From NCBI RefSeq assembly GCF_001649575.2, contig NC_051434.1, forward strand, positions 7,302,268-7,366,267: 64,000 bases of DNA. The letters run 5' to 3'. Shown one piece after another: positions 49,097 through 62,200 of the stretch. The DNA is from Kryptolebias marmoratus. Its lineage: Eukaryota > Chordata > Actinopteri > Cyprinodontiformes > Rivulidae. The translations under genes were made by a program, and so were the position numbers. Each line of letters begins with the position of its first letter. The stretch's first letter is position 1. The notes under the pieces were generated by a model. That model did no database searches. It saw only the letters and a program-made list of their open reading frames with translations, and was not told the DNA's origin.

Positions 49097-49500
49097 AAGT
49101 GTGTGTGTCTGTTAGTAAAGTATCTCATGAGCTATCGGACAGGTTTTAATGAAACACCCGGAGAGTAATCACTGGATGTCCATCTACAACTGATTAACTT
49201 TTAGAGTCAATTAAATTTAAGATGGCTGCTGCAGCTAAGGGACCTTAGCAAACACAACAATGGCTGTAACTTTGCCAGTTTAACAGATACTGAACAAAAT
49301 TGATGTGTTAGCAGCTAAGAGCACCAACAAATCTTACAAAATCTCACAATATTGCAAAAGGCCACAAATAACGTTACTTTAAGATTTGACGAAAACTGCT
49401 ACAACCTATTTCCTTCTCAGCATCAAATTATCCTCGTCTGATACTCTGGTATGACGGTCAGTGGGTGATATACATCCTTTTATAGGATGCTAGAACTTTA
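49097..49500 (-). repeat. Repeat family A, near full-length (minus orientation)
   Basis: Blocks in reverse order: GTTAGTAAAGTATCTCATGA, GATGTCCATCTACAACTGAT, AAGATGGCTGCTGCAGCTAA, TGTGTTAGCAGCTAAGAG, then a tail with GATACTCTGGTATGACGG and TAGGATGCTAGAAC. Confidence 0.8.
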
Positions 49501-51439
49501 TTTTTTTATTGGAATACACGTGAAATTACTGTGACAATAGAAGTAAACTAACTAAACTAGAACTAAAAAAACTTCAAACAAACACACAAAAACAGTGTTA
49601 CCTTCATTTTATATTAAAGAGCATTTCACATGTCAGCCTCTCTGTTTCTGCATCAAAAGTTAACATGTTCTTATAAACATTACAACTCTGACTGGTTTTG
49701 TTTTCCTAAATAATATGCACAAACCTGGGTACGAACCCACATCAGAAGATGCTTACAAACATAAAAAAAACACAAAAACATTTGAAAAAAGCACAAATTG
49801 CCCACAGTGAAAATGTGACTCCTTATTGAAAAATAATTTTATGTATCCCGCGGTGCCTTATTCACATTTTAAGATATTGTTGATGCATTTTCCAACAAGA
49901 CAAAGCAAATCTACTTTCTGCTCTCATTACAGAAGCACAGCTGCAGAAGAACAAGAGAGTTTGTGGGAAATATGGAGGCAAAATAAATGCAGTGATGATC
50001 CTATAGTGTCCCATATATCAAGAATAAATAGTTGCATTTGTTTTTCTCCTCTTTCTGACAGGTAAAACCAGAAGAAGTATTTCTCACCACAGCTTGCTGC
50101 AGTTCTCTCCAATAACGTCCTTACAACAGGCTGAAAATTCAGGTTTTGTTTTGGTTTGTTTTTTATTTTAAAATACACAAATATTCAGAGCCACATTGTA
50201 TTTATTTTTTCATGCTGGAGTTGGCACTCCTGTACTATAAAATGCAACTCTTTGTTAACATTTTATTGCATGTTAAATTGTAAATGTTAAAGTTGACTGT
50301 TAAAAAAAAGAACTAAAATAAAATTGCGGATCATGATTTTTGGATGAAAAATAGTCCATAGATTAATCGAAACTAAAATAATTGATAAGGGCCCTTCAAA
50401 TAAAACAAACTATCATATTCAAATTGTTCTGATTTAGTTATTGTTCCAGCTTGGAAATGACCTAATTTGGTTCCCTGCTTGAAAGAGAATCCTCCATAGT
50501 TTTATAAAAAAACTAAAGCAATTATTTTAATCAAATTTGAAAACTCATCCAGATAGAGAAGAACATAATCATGACAGTAACCTTTGTATGAATAAAAGAA
50601 GAACAAGTAAGAGTGAAAAGATTATATTAAAAAAAAAAAAAAAGGTTGGAAGAGAAGCAACATTAATGAAAGGAAGGGTGACTCATTCGGTGATGAAAAG
50701 AGCACTACACTTATTTTTCCAGTCACCCCTCTTTTCGCACAAGCCACCTCAAAGCCACAGCAACAGCTCGGTGCCCTTTCCCTCTCCCTCAGAGCGAGGC
50801 ATAAACGAGAGGAGTGACAGACAAGGAGAGCCGATGGGCCCCCTCCCCAGAGAAGGGAGGCGTACTCATCCGTACTGATCTTAAAACAACAACCACCCGC
50901 CTTTATGCTCTCACACTTTTTCCCCTCCTCCCTTTCCCTCAGCCCCTCTCCGAGTCCTCTCGGCACTCAGTTTCCTCATTTGTTTTCATTTGCAGCTTTA
51001 TATTCATCACCATGTTTTGTTTGTCTTTTTGATTGCTGGGGTTGGGCTCCTTGTTTGCTCTTGTTTCTTCTAATACCGCAGAGCTACATCATTTCTCATT
51101 CCCTCATCAGTTATTGTTGCTCTTTCAGACATTCATTTTTCACTCGGTCTCCTCCATGTGATCATTTTTCATGGCACTCTTTATGTCTCATTAATATCCA
51201 TCCAAGGATCCTTGGCCCTGCTCTAGTTTCGAGCACCGTCTTTCTCCTCTTTAGCTTCCCGATTCTTCACTGAAGTTAAGTAGCTTAAAGAAAATATCTG
51301 ATTCGTGAAGAAGTAACGTGGAGATTTTAAATGGTAGCCCACCTCCCAACTGTTTAAAAGCAATTTTTGACACATCAGCTTTCTCTGAATTTGAGTTTTT
51401 AATCCAATATAATGGCTAAAAAGTGAGAATGAGTCATAT
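49501..51439. other. Unassigned intronic sequence
   Basis: AT-rich, with an A run at 50630-50643 and pyrimidine-rich DNA at 50890-51000. No feature recognised. Confidence 0.45.
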
Positions 51440-51710
51440 GAGTCACCAGCTCAGTGGCCTAATGGTAGAGTGTCCGCCCTTGAAACGTGGGTTCAATCCC
51501 TGGCCGGGTCATACCAAAGACTGAAAAAATGGGACCCATTGCCACCCTGCTTGACACTCAGCATTAAGGGTTGGAATTGGGGGGTTAGATCACCAAATGA
51601 TTCCTGAGCGTGGCACCGCTGCTGCTCACCGCTCCCTCAGGGGATGGGTCGAATGTGGAGAACAAATTTTGCACACTCAGGTGTGTGACAATCAGTGGAT
51701 CTTTAATAAT
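51440..51710 (+). mobile_element. tRNA-derived SINE
   Basis: The head looks like a tRNA: AGCTCAGTGGCCTAATGG (A-box region, 51449-51466) and GGGTTCAATCCC (B box, 51489-51500). The body has GACTGAAAAAATGGGACCCA, GGCACCGCTGCTGCTCACCG and GGGATGGGTCGAATG, ending in GTGTGTGACAATCAGTGGAT. Both Pol III boxes are recognisable, so the copy is moderately young. It directly adjoins a family A copy. Confidence 0.8.
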
Positions 51711-51715
51711 AAGCT

Positions 51716-51890
51716 GCCTCTGTGTTGTGTTAATAAATATCATCTCATTGCCTGTGTCTTTTGGGGTCAACCCAATTCAAGATGGCTCCCACAACTAGAA
51801 GAGAGCTAGCTGTAGTAAGAGCTCTATTTCATGTGGTAGTAGCTCAGATTCACCCCCAACACATCCTCTGAGAGATCACATGAGATCTGC
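51716..51890 (-). repeat. Repeat family A, deleted copy (minus orientation)
   Basis: Retains TTAATAAATATCATCTCATT, CAACCCAATTCAAGATGGCT and ATGTGGTAGTAGCTCAGATT. It lacks the part that normally holds the ACATCTACAACTGATTAAC block. Confidence 0.7.
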
Positions 51891-54069
51891 AAACGATGTG
51901 CCTTGCTTCAATGTATGCTACTTTGATTCTGAGGATCTTTTATTTTTAATACAGGAAATCAGCCACTGTGGGTGTCCGCTGAGATCTTACATAAAGAAGT
52001 TGGGTCAAAGTTCATTTTTCTGTGAGTTATTATTGACTCAAACAATCACTTTTCCCTTTAGACATCTCAAATAATCTCATTTCATTATACTTTTAAAATA
52101 CCCAGGCCTGTCAAAAAATAATTTAAAAAAAAATGTCAGGACTGTTAAAATCTAATTATTGTATTTTCTTACTCTGATAATACCTTTTGTAATAATAAAA
52201 AAAACTCTTTTTCAACACTACTATTAAAAGTGATGTACATTGAAAAAGTTGCAGGTGCTTTTTGACCCTGGGACTTTGTTCAAAGAGCTAAAAAACATTT
52301 CAACTCCGAGTCTTTTGCATTTTCACTGATATTTATCCTTCCAAACCTTTTCAGCTTCTGACCCACAAAATAACAACTGAATAATTACTGAATAGTGATC
52401 CAGCTGTTTAGATTGGGATCTCGAATTTTCTGGACTTTGCTGACTGTTTCTTCCTCCTGAAAGCTGGCTTTAAACACTGTTCGGTTAGCAGTCAACAACA
52501 ATTAGCAACGGTTTGTAAAAGTTGCTGTCAAACGTATGGTTGTAAAGAAAATTGTTTCCCCTCCTACAGTGAGTTCAAATGCTGTTATTTTTTAAAGCAG
52601 ACTTTTTATTGCGGCTTTTGAAATGTACCCATTGAGCTCCTTCAAACTGCACCATCAATATAAAATCTTTTAGCCCTGCAAGATACAATCTGTAGCTTTC
52701 AATCTTCCCCTCTATTTCACCATTTTTCTCTTTATCTCCCTCCCACTTCTCACTCATGCCGCCCTGTACCACTTAAGAATCAATTTGGCACAGAGGTGAT
52801 CTGCCAGTGCCCTTAGTTTTTATTGTTTTCCAGTCCACATTTAAGATGGTACACAGGCAATCTCCGCCACCTTCACTCCCATCATCGCTCCAGCTGAGTG
52901 AGAAAGCCTTTCTCCGCTCCATGACGCCGCCGAGATGCCACCGACGCAGTCCAGCGTTTGACAAATGAGCCAACAAATTGACTTCTCACCAGATATTCCA
53001 CACAACAAAAGGCAAAAAGGAAACAAATCTTGTTTAACTAAATGCTGGATGAAATGGTTCAATAGAGCGCAGAAGCTATTAGAGATGATTCCTCATCTCA
53101 TCGCTCCTCTGTTTCTCTTAATCTCCCCTCGTCTCTTTGCCCCGCTTCCTCTTGTTCCCATGCTTCCCGCGGCTCGCGCCCCAGACGTACATTGACCCAC
53201 GAGCTCTGGACCCAGTCGGGGGCCTTGTTCCTATGCTTCGCTCCACTGCACATGACTGACACTCTCCTTATGGGAGAAGGAGGTGCACGCGAGGAGGGAA
53301 GGAGTCAGTGAGTGGAAAACAGAACAGAGCAGAGTTCAAGGAGGAGCGCGAATGTGATTCATGATCAATGGTGCTTCTCCGATTACATTCCAATTAAAGG
53401 CAAGCCTCAAGCATGGCTGTGGTCCAGCTCACAAGAGCTTTAGACTGGTTCTGCTAACACCATTACAATACCCATTTATGTCGGAACCACCTCCATTCCT
53501 TTATATATCAGCCTTGAACACACACACACTTCCTAAGGATTCACATTCTGGAAGCATGTGTGTGTTCACTTGCGTGTCAGCAAAATAAATGTGAGTTTAT
53601 TACAGGCAGATTAAGGGCAGTTCAAAGGGCTAATGCCTACTATTACATCGATGCTGGTTTAACACCGCCTTACACTCAACAGTCAATAAAAAGCCCGGGG
53701 AGATGGAGGAAGAGCACTGGACCAGAACCACCGGGGATAGACAGAGGGCAGAAGGAACGAGAGTGGAAAGAGGAGAGGAATAAAAAAAAAAAAAAAAAAA
53801 GAAGCTGTGTTAGAGGGGATTCGAGCATGGCTAACATAAATTAGAGCACAACATTCGAATGGTTCCAGTTAGTGATCAATTAGGTTATTACACTGGTTAG
53901 ATTAAGGCTGGCAGAATTCAAATCACAGTCGGAATCAGTATATTTGTAATGTGAAGCAACGGTAACATGGATTCTTTTCACCCATACAGAGGAGAGAATG
54001 TGTGGAAAAAGACGAGACTTCACTTTTATTATCACCTGCGCTAAAAGCTGAAGGTGGACAAAAATGTGT
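51891..54069. other. Unassigned intronic sequence
   Basis: A GC-richer patch at 52860-53280 and an A18-type run near 53780-53800. No exon recognised; a TYIDP-like coincidence at 53186 is rejected below. Confidence 0.5.
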
Positions 54070-54740
54070 TTGCCCTTGCCTGTGTGTGTTATTTACCAAA
54101 ATATCTCATGAACCCATGGACATATTTTAATGACACTTCCAGAAAATAATCATTGGGAGCTAACACAATTCAAGATGGCCGCCACAGCCGACTGACCTTC
54201 AAAAACAGGAAATCGACTGTAATTTCACAGATATTGTGCTAAGATTTAGTGTGGTTGTAGCTTAAAATCATTCATAGCAAATACTTTAGGTTCCAGTCAT
54301 TGTGCAAGACTTGGTTAAAACTGTAGCATTAAATGTTGGAGTCAACCATTTTTGTCTGTTAACAAAATATCTTACAAACCGCTGGATGGAATTTAATGAA
54401 ACTTTCAGAAAGTTACCATTAGATGAACATCTACAGCTGATTACTTTTAGAGTCAATTCCAATTAAGAGGGCAGCCACTGCTAATCCACATTAGCAAACA
54501 CAAAAATGTCAACACTTCAGTCAGTTCAACAGACATTTAACTAAAATTTGATGTGGTAGTAGCTGGGAGTCATTCACAACACTTACTCTGACATCTCACA
54601 ATGTTGCATGACTTTATTTTGAATATTTGACAAAAACTACTCTGATGTTTCCCAGCATTATATGATCTTAGTCTAAAAATCTAGCATGAAAAGTGGTGGG
54701 CAATATGCATTTCTAGAATAATGCTAGGTCTTTAATTACA
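54070..54740 (-). repeat. Repeat family A, tandem pair (minus orientation)
   Basis: Unit 1 (54085-54300) has AAATATCTCATGAACCCATG, AATTCAAGATGGCCGCCACA and GATTTAGTGTGGTTGTAGCT. Unit 2 (54345-54740) has TTAACAAAATATCTTACAAA, GATGAACATCTACAGCTGAT, TTTGATGTGGTAGTAGCTGG and the tail GGTGGGCAATATGCATTTCT. Head-to-tail order is clear. Confidence 0.8.
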
Positions 54741-56904
54741 GAAATATTATAGAAGTAGTGTAGTACAAGTAACCAATAAAAATAACTGAATGTTAATGTA
54801 TTAAGGTGTACTAGGGATAAGAAGTGCAGCTAAAGCTGGTTAATTTTTAGTCCTACTGAACACATAATTTCATTTTTCTTATAGTAATCAAAACAAAATA
54901 GACAAAACATGAGCAATAAGAGTTAATATTGTTTTAAAAACAGAAAATAAAATCCTATTTGGTTAATTACAGCAGAACAGATTAATATCCATCTAATCGT
55001 AGCACCACTTACTGACCTAATGGTGAAACGAATTGCAAATCAAACAAAAAGTGTAAAGCCTATAATCATTCACAACAAAGACGGGTGTCTCAGTGATCAC
55101 TCTCTGCTCTCTCCCTCTCAGCGGCAGCGTCGAGGCAGAACGGCACTCTGGACTCAGCTCGTATTTAACAGCAGAGTTAATTACCCCGTGTAACATGCCA
55201 TAATGAATTATTAATGCATGTGAACAACATGAGTCAGTGTTCTCTGGCCTCGTTGGGGCGTTTGGCTCAACTTGAAGCACTCGGTCATTACTGATGAGAA
55301 ATGTGAGCGAAGCAGGAGATCAGGAGAAAATTGCGGTGAGTTTCAGCCAACTGTCTGCAGTTTAGGGCCCGTATTGATTTGTGAGGAAGCTCGAAGACCT
55401 ATGACAACCCCGGTGTAAAATCGGTTCAATAAGTCTCCTCTCCTGCCCCCCACCCCTCCACCAAGTACCTTGGCGTTGTGGGTAAAAGGCTTTGCACCAC
55501 CCAGTAGTCCAGCTGACAGCGAGCTGGACATATTTCAGTCTGTGGATATAAAACAGGCACGGATCTATACAGAGCCAATCTCAGCTTACTGTAAACACTG
55601 AGAGGCTGAGATGAGAGCAAGCCATTTTTTTTCCCTAATCCTACTTTTTGATTAAAATAAATAAACAAAATAAAGCGAAAAATTTCCAAATATTTAAATG
55701 GAAATTGTACAAATTTACTGTGCTGCTTCGCTTCTTTTTAACACAAGCATTTTGGACTGAAATCATTCTTACTTTGGGTCTTAATCTGACTCTTTTACTT
55801 TTTATGATGAGAATTTTTTCATGGTCTAGACTGTAGGATGGTCATTTCCACAGTTTAAAGGGCCATGCTGGTGTTTTTAAAACCCCATACAAATTTTGGT
55901 GATAATTTAAATATAAAATCCTGAGTTTTTGGAAGACATTCTCTGTGATGCTGTTGTGATGGTTCGTTTGCTTGTTCTTAACAACTTTTCCAGTTTGATG
56001 ATGCCCTTTTCTCAATTTTATTTTCAAAAGAGCATATATTTATAGAAAGAAATTGAAAGTTTATTTCAAATAAAAGTCTCGTTGAAAATATTTATAACTT
56101 TTCAACAATTTCCAATTCAGTTTTTTGTTTATCTGTGACATGTAAATCCAGTTTTAAAGTTCATTTCAAGTTTTACAAACACAGCACTGTGCAGAAGTTT
56201 AAAACCACTTTCAAGTTCTTTATGTTTTGGTTCTTCAGGTTCAAGTTTATTTCTTCTTTCTGAATTTCCTTCAGAGTTTTTCCTTGGACTTTGGCTGCTT
56301 TTTTTCCTGTTCTTGTACCTTACTATGACAGCATGTGTGCAGAAATTTAGAAAAGTAAACAAGTGGAGGATAAAAGAAGAACTGCCAGGCCTATAAATCA
56401 ATCTCCAGCTGATGAAAAGTATCTGAAAGTCATGTTTTTGAGAAATAGGAAAACATCTAAAGACACAGGACCTGAGAGATGCATCATCCTTCAGCTGATC
56501 ATCTACTGTATGTCAAGTTTTCAGCTAAAAGCTCTTCAGGGATAACCTTTTTGGTGCTGCAATACTGTTTTCTGACAGTCGAACTGTCATTTTAGAGAAG
56601 CTTTCATTGATTCAACTAACAAAATGGGAACAAATTGTCTTTGTGACAGGGTCCCAGGAAAGGGCCTGAAAAGTCTAAAACATCTGAAAATTGCCAAATA
56701 CTCTGAGTGCAAAAATGAAATAAAATGCAGACACAGAGGCAAAGGAGATGAAAAAACAAAAACTGCAGTAATAAAACAGAAGGCTGATGGCCTTACAAAC
56801 AAATACCAATGAGAGTAGACAGGAAGAGGGAGGAACAACATGGAATATGAAGCTGAAGTGACATGAGAAACCAAGGATTAAAAGCCCCTATTAATAAAAC
56901 AGTA
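54741..56904. other. Unassigned intronic sequence
   Basis: No exon found. 56150-56880 has an old-repeat look (GTGCAGAAGTTTAAAACCAC at its left side), but no second copy is in the window. Confidence 0.4.
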
Positions 56905-57240
56905 GCTAAAAGCTAAATGTAATAAAGTCATATAGCTAAAAGCTCAAATTAGTAAGACAGTAGCTAAAAGCTAAAAGTAATATAAGACAAAAGTAGAGCC
57001 AGTATATTGAAGTAGGTTTCAGAGAAGGAAATGAAGAGAACTTAATACCTTTCTATAAGAATTTTTTGTTTAATAAAATTAAATAATTCAAAAAGTATAA
57101 AACATACAGTTACTAAAAGTCATAGCTCGCTGTTCCCATTCGAGTTGAATGTATATGGAAGTAGTTTGCAAAAAACGTATGGAAGAAACCACGAATGAAA
57201 ACAATAGTTTAAGCCTTCACATAATGAGGGTTGATTCAAG
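56905..57240 (+). repeat. Repeat family C copy
   Basis: Three close AGCTAAAAGCT motifs (56912, 56937, 56962) are followed by AGTATATTGAAGTAGGTTTC and ATGGAAGTAGTTTGCAAAAA, parallel to 14290-14540. Confidence 0.7.
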
Positions 57241-60174
57241 ACTTCTGCACACATACTGTCACTGAAATGAGTGACAGTAGCTTCGTTTTTCTGTCAAATT
57301 ACAGGAACAGTTGCATCTTATTCCCTCAAATTATGAAGCATTAAATTGTACAGTTAAAAAGTCGTTTCCACTCTGTTCCATTTGGCTGAGAAAGTGAATA
57401 ATATATCATCTGATTAAAACTGGAAGGTGTTGTAACATAATATTATAGCAGCTGTGGTGAATAGGAGATCTAAGGATTATGGGGTCCGGACTCCTAATCT
57501 GAACAGATAAGTATAAAGCCTCGACCTGGGATTATCAAACATATCTCAGAAGAGAAAAGCTGGGCAACCGAAGGTGATAGGGATGCTTAGTTCTTAGATG
57601 AATAGGCGCCATGTTCAACAGCTCGACTCATAAATTAAAACTTGCCTACTTAATATGGTAATTCTGTCCTTTTGTGAATAATCCATCATTTTAAATCAGG
57701 TACACAGGTTAAAACAGAACCCACAGAGCCTGTCTTAATTTTGCATCCCTTAATTTATTTTATTGTTTCTTGTGTCTGCAGGCGTCTCTTCATTCTTCTA
57801 TCGTTTTTTTTTTCTTGTGTTTTCTCTGTGCTCTCTTCTTAAATTAAATTCAATTCATTTCCCTTGAACATAAATCGCTTGGTTGGCATAACAAAAGACC
57901 ATTTGTGTTGCCAAAGTGTGAAGACAAACAAACAAATTGAGCAAGGAAACAATACGTGGGAACAATAACAGTGATTATAAAGCTGAATCAAACCCATAAT
58001 TATGTGGAGAACAATTAAGTCAGAAAGAGTGTTGACAGGCAGATGTTTAGGGTTTTTTTTTTTTCTGCCCCACCTGCTGGTTTGCAGGTTACGACAGGTG
58101 GCGACAGGCTTGCTGCTCACCCCTGTGTCACTCTCAGGAGGGGTTCAAAATTACAGCCAAACTCATGTTCCCATTTATTGGCAGTGTTCAACAGCGAGGG
58201 GCGAATCATCCTTTCTGACGAACAAATACGCCCACAGCAACACTGCCCCCACCGCCGTTTACCACACAGAACAATGAATGAGGTGTGCATAAAAACGGCA
58301 GCCGCTCCAATTGACATCTCTGTCCCATGGAGCCCTCCCACAATGCAATTTGTGCCCCACACGCTTGTTCATTCGTGCTCAATAATTACCTGTTGTACCG
58401 AGGCTGCCTGCTTGTTTTTAAGAGCCTTCTCCTGAATGTTCATGTGCACAACTTAAAAAAAAAGAATGAGAGAAATGTGGGCAATTTTGTTTTAGACACA
58501 ATGCTGAAACCAGCAAAAAGGAATAAATAAATAAATAAGAAACGGCACATAATGGGGGCAGATGGACACTTTGAGTCATGTGCGATCGTGCAATCTGTTC
58601 CACTTGACAGCAGACTGCACAGACAAAACTTCCAAACACGTTATTGTTTTCTAATAACTTCCTACTCACAGAGAACAGATCTTTTCTTAGACTTAAGCCG
58701 ATTACAGCTTCAAAAACTTTACAGTAATACTATTTACATTTTTGCACATTGAACTTGGCTTTGTGTTGATTCAGAAAATGCCTTTTTTTTTTAAATGACA
58801 GCTCAATCATACATCAAAAACAAAACTGGAGTAAAGTTAGACTAAGCCTGGAGGCATAAAGATAAATAAAAACATTTTAATATATACTATTTCACAAAAC
58901 CTTTTAATTCCCAAATCCATTCTGCAGCATCGCGGCGAGCCCACACATGCTTGCTGCAGACAGAAGTGCACTACTGTAGCTGTTCCATCTTGTTTCCAGT
59001 CTTTGTGCAAAGCTAAGCAAACTGGCTGCAGGCCAGTAACAGTCAGACAGGTGGTATTGATCTTCCTATCTGTTTACAAGAAAGAAAAAAGAAGTCTACC
59101 AAAGAATAAGTCAAACTAAACCCACTTTTCAAACACTGGGACATGCTAACAATACATTTCGTTCAGATTTTTCCAAATGTCAAAAGCTTTCCTAGGCTTT
59201 AAAGACAGCAGAGCAGCTCTAATGAAATAGATTGTCCAGTCGCTTTATAGGGAAGGAGCAAGATTTAGAGTTCGGACTATAAAGCAACAACCTCTGCTGG
59301 TTTGATTTAAACCATTCGGGCTAGAATTGATCTTGCAGCACTCCTGTTAGAAGAAGTTACTGAATCTGTGGAGTATCACAGGTTAGGGGGAAACCAGGAT
59401 TAAGGTCTAAACAAAACCAAGCAGGATTCATGACCAAGTTAATAAATATCAAATAAACTGCACACCCATCTGTTCTCCACCCACCCCTTCTACACTGCCT
59501 CTGACGCTGGCACTGAATGTTAACTGTGGGCTTTTACAAGCATCCAACATGGGCCTCGTATCCAGACATACTGGGCTGATTTATTCTGTTCCCTCAGTGC
59601 CAAAAGACAAGCCTGAGTCCCTTCCACTATGAAGAAAAATAAACAAAAACTCACCAACTTCACCAAGAGACATGCAGCTGCACAGTACAATGAAGTGCAT
59701 GGGCCACTCAGAAGAAAATAAGCTGAGTTTGAGGTTTTTTTATTTTTAAGATTAAAGTCTAAAGTTTTTAGTGACAGAAGAAAGTGGGAATATTATTAAC
59801 AGCAAAAACATCCAACGTTAAAATGTTTCAAGACTAAACTGCAGGAAGAAAACCACATTGTGTTCCTGAACTTGACTGCATTTGTTCCCTTTTCTATTAT
59901 TATTATCGTATCCAGGGGTTACTGGTGCACTTTTACAGGGTCAACTACAAAATAAAATACACTTGTTTCAAACATATCAGAGTGATATCCTCTGAAACAA
60001 TTTCTAAGCATCTGAATCTTATAAAAATAGCTTACATTATTGTTCTTCAGTAAAACGGACACTGCAGACTAGACAACCAGAAAACTGGCAACATTTAGAA
60101 GTCAGTGTCTCTGATTGAGACTCTTATTGTGAAGGAGCGGGACAAATAAGCCTCACCTTCGGCTGGACACAATG
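57241..60174. other. Unassigned intronic sequence
   Basis: Ordinary AT-rich DNA; frames at 58002-58435 overlap on several frames and lack domain signals. Confidence 0.5.
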
Positions 60175-60440
60175 CTAACTAGAAAAATTGCATTTTTTGT
60201 GAAAATGCAGTATGAATGCCGAGTGCTGAATGACTTTTCTGAAATTTGCAGAAGAAGCCGAAACTGTGTCGTTAAAGCCAGAAGAAACAGAAGACTCTCT
60301 AAAAGCTAAAAGAAGCAAAAGACTCGCTAAAACCTAAAAGTTTCAAACGGTTAGCTAAATGCTAAAAGTACCTCAAGGTTAGCTAAAAGCTAAAAGCAGA
60401 AAAAGACTACATTCACGTTTTTAGCTTTTAGACAGCCTAA
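60175..60440 (+). repeat. Repeat family C copy
   Basis: GAATGCCGAGTGCTGAATGA is followed by five variants of GCTAAAAGCTAAAAG between 60298 and 60402. This copy has the most motif repeats of the family. Confidence 0.75.
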
Positions 60441-60925
60441 AAACAGGGAAAAAATATATTTTTTTGTCTTCTGAGTAGCCATAGTACTCTGTCATCGCAG
60501 AAAACACACATCTTAACTTGCAGATATTATTTAGCTGCGTCTGTGATGGTGAGTAATGGATCAGTTAAGGCTGTATAGATGCACAGGCTCTGGGTGGATA
60601 TGCTCCGTTTCGGTTGAGCAGGCTTTCGGGAAATGCAGATGATACAACATGTTTGTGTGACAGGTTATGTACCGCACACAGCTTGCATTCATGTGTGGCA
60701 CAGATTGGCCTATAAGCTGTCAACTGGTGGCAGAGCACCGTGCGAGGCCAACAACATGTTCTGTTGCTTTTTCCCAAGCCACCTTCAACTTCCTGAGGCA
60801 CAGAACATTTTCTGAAGTTGGGGCTGAAAGAGGGCAGAGAAATGCAATTACTGGTAAATAGAGACTCCCTGCTACTGCAAATTTATCCAGGGTCCAGAGA
60901 TTTTTCCTCACAAGGCTGCTCAAGA

Positions 60926-60950
60926 TGTGTGTGTGTGTGTGTGTGTGTGT
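60926..60950. repeat. (TG)12 microsatellite
   Basis: A perfect TG run. The rest of 60441-61854 holds no recognised feature beyond a GC-richer patch at 61040-61130. Confidence 0.95.
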
Positions 60951-61854
60951 CATGGTGTGAATGATTGTGGCGATGCCATTAAAGCTTATCAGACTCCAGT
61001 GGAGCTGCCAAGCTGTGTTCGGCTCTCTCCTCTCCCCCCTCCAGTGCATCTCTGAGTGCTTGCGGCTGCGGGTTGCTGCCGTGTCTCGCAGCCCCGCTGA
61101 CCCTCGCCGGCTCTCAGGCTGAAAAGTCTCTGGCAGCTAGACAGCAGAAACCTTTAAAGACAAGTCAGTCTAATTCAATTCTCCCAATCCAAAACTGATT
61201 AAGGGTGCATGTGGTGCCAATTTAGAGGGTTGTGATAATGCAGCCGATGCTTTTTTTATGCCTTTAAACTTGCACCCTCTTTCACCAGCTTCTCTCGCCC
61301 ACAGTTTATGTTTCAATCACTACTTTTTTTTTCTAAAAAACTGACAAGAAAATGACATGTAATGTCTTACAGCAATCATGACATCTTTATCTCAGAAACT
61401 GTACACTACAGACCATATTGTGTTCTGTGACAGTTTATTCAAAGACGAAACAATGAAGTCTGGAACGAAACAGTGAAGACGATAAATGGTCGACATATTC
61501 AGTGGGTATCAATGGTTTCAAAGTCCTGCTTGGTTTTGAAGGGCTTTTTTTTTTCTTACCTCTTTTGAATATTATTCAGCTGTTTTGTGTTGCAACAGAT
61601 TAAAGCACCCTCTCATTTTAAGTGGTATTTGAAAATTTGTGAATCGTTTGAATTTGTTCAGATATTTCCAGACCTCAATCAAACAAATGTAATAAAATAC
61701 TATCGTCAATCAAATATGTATTATGGCCCATTGTCCTTTATTGCTTTGACTGGCCAAAGCCTGTGAACTTCTAAAAATAGCAGCTGCTTTGAAGGGTGAA
61801 TGAAAGGGGCTATTTTTACCACCTGGTATGAAAGATGGATGATCATGCAATTTT

Positions 61855-62200
61855 CTGTGTGTCTTTGTGCTCATGTTTGTTTGTCTGTTTGCTCAATACC
61901 TTCTGAACCATGGGGCTGATTTTATTGAAACTTTTAAAAAAGTAATCAATGGATGTACTATTTTTTTTAACTCTACCTGATTTTTACAACAGGTAGCAAA
62001 GGCTGACATTAGCAAACACAAAAAAATGGCTATAACTTAGTCAATTTTACAAAGATTGAGATAAATTTTGGTGTTGCAGTAGCTGAAAGTCTTACCTAAC
62101 ACATAATCTGAGCACTAACAGATTACAAAAGATCTTTGTTTAAAACTTTGGCATGCAAGGTGGCAAACAATATGCATTTCCATGTATTTCTTTTATTTTG
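61855..62200 (-). repeat. Repeat family A copy (minus orientation)
   Basis: Contains TTTGTTTGTCTGTTTGCTCA, AATACCTTCTGAACCATGGG, GTTGCAGTAGCTGAAAGTCT and the tail GGTGGCAAACAATATGCATT. The middle is diverged. Confidence 0.7.

Noticed and set aside
53186..53275. Plus-strand TYIDPRALDP after a pyrimidine tract and CAG, resembling the juxtamembrane TYIDP of Eph receptors.
   Set aside because: Only five residues match, the rest diverges at once, the frame stops at a TGA, and no kinase exon follows. Chance resemblance.
53840..53880. Minus-strand TNWNHSN, like the end of ephrin-A exon 1 (VYWNSSN).
   Set aside because: An in-frame stop lies two codons upstream and there is no signal peptide.
56150..56880. 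Stretch that looks like an old DNA-transposon copy.
   Set aside because: Only one copy here and no terminal repeats or protein motif; impression from memory alone is not enough.
60900..61140. GC-richer patch with CpGs considered as the efna3 promoter and exon 1.
   Set aside because: The minus-strand frame there (60720-61049) reads through the microsatellite and shows neither a signal peptide nor an ephrin start.
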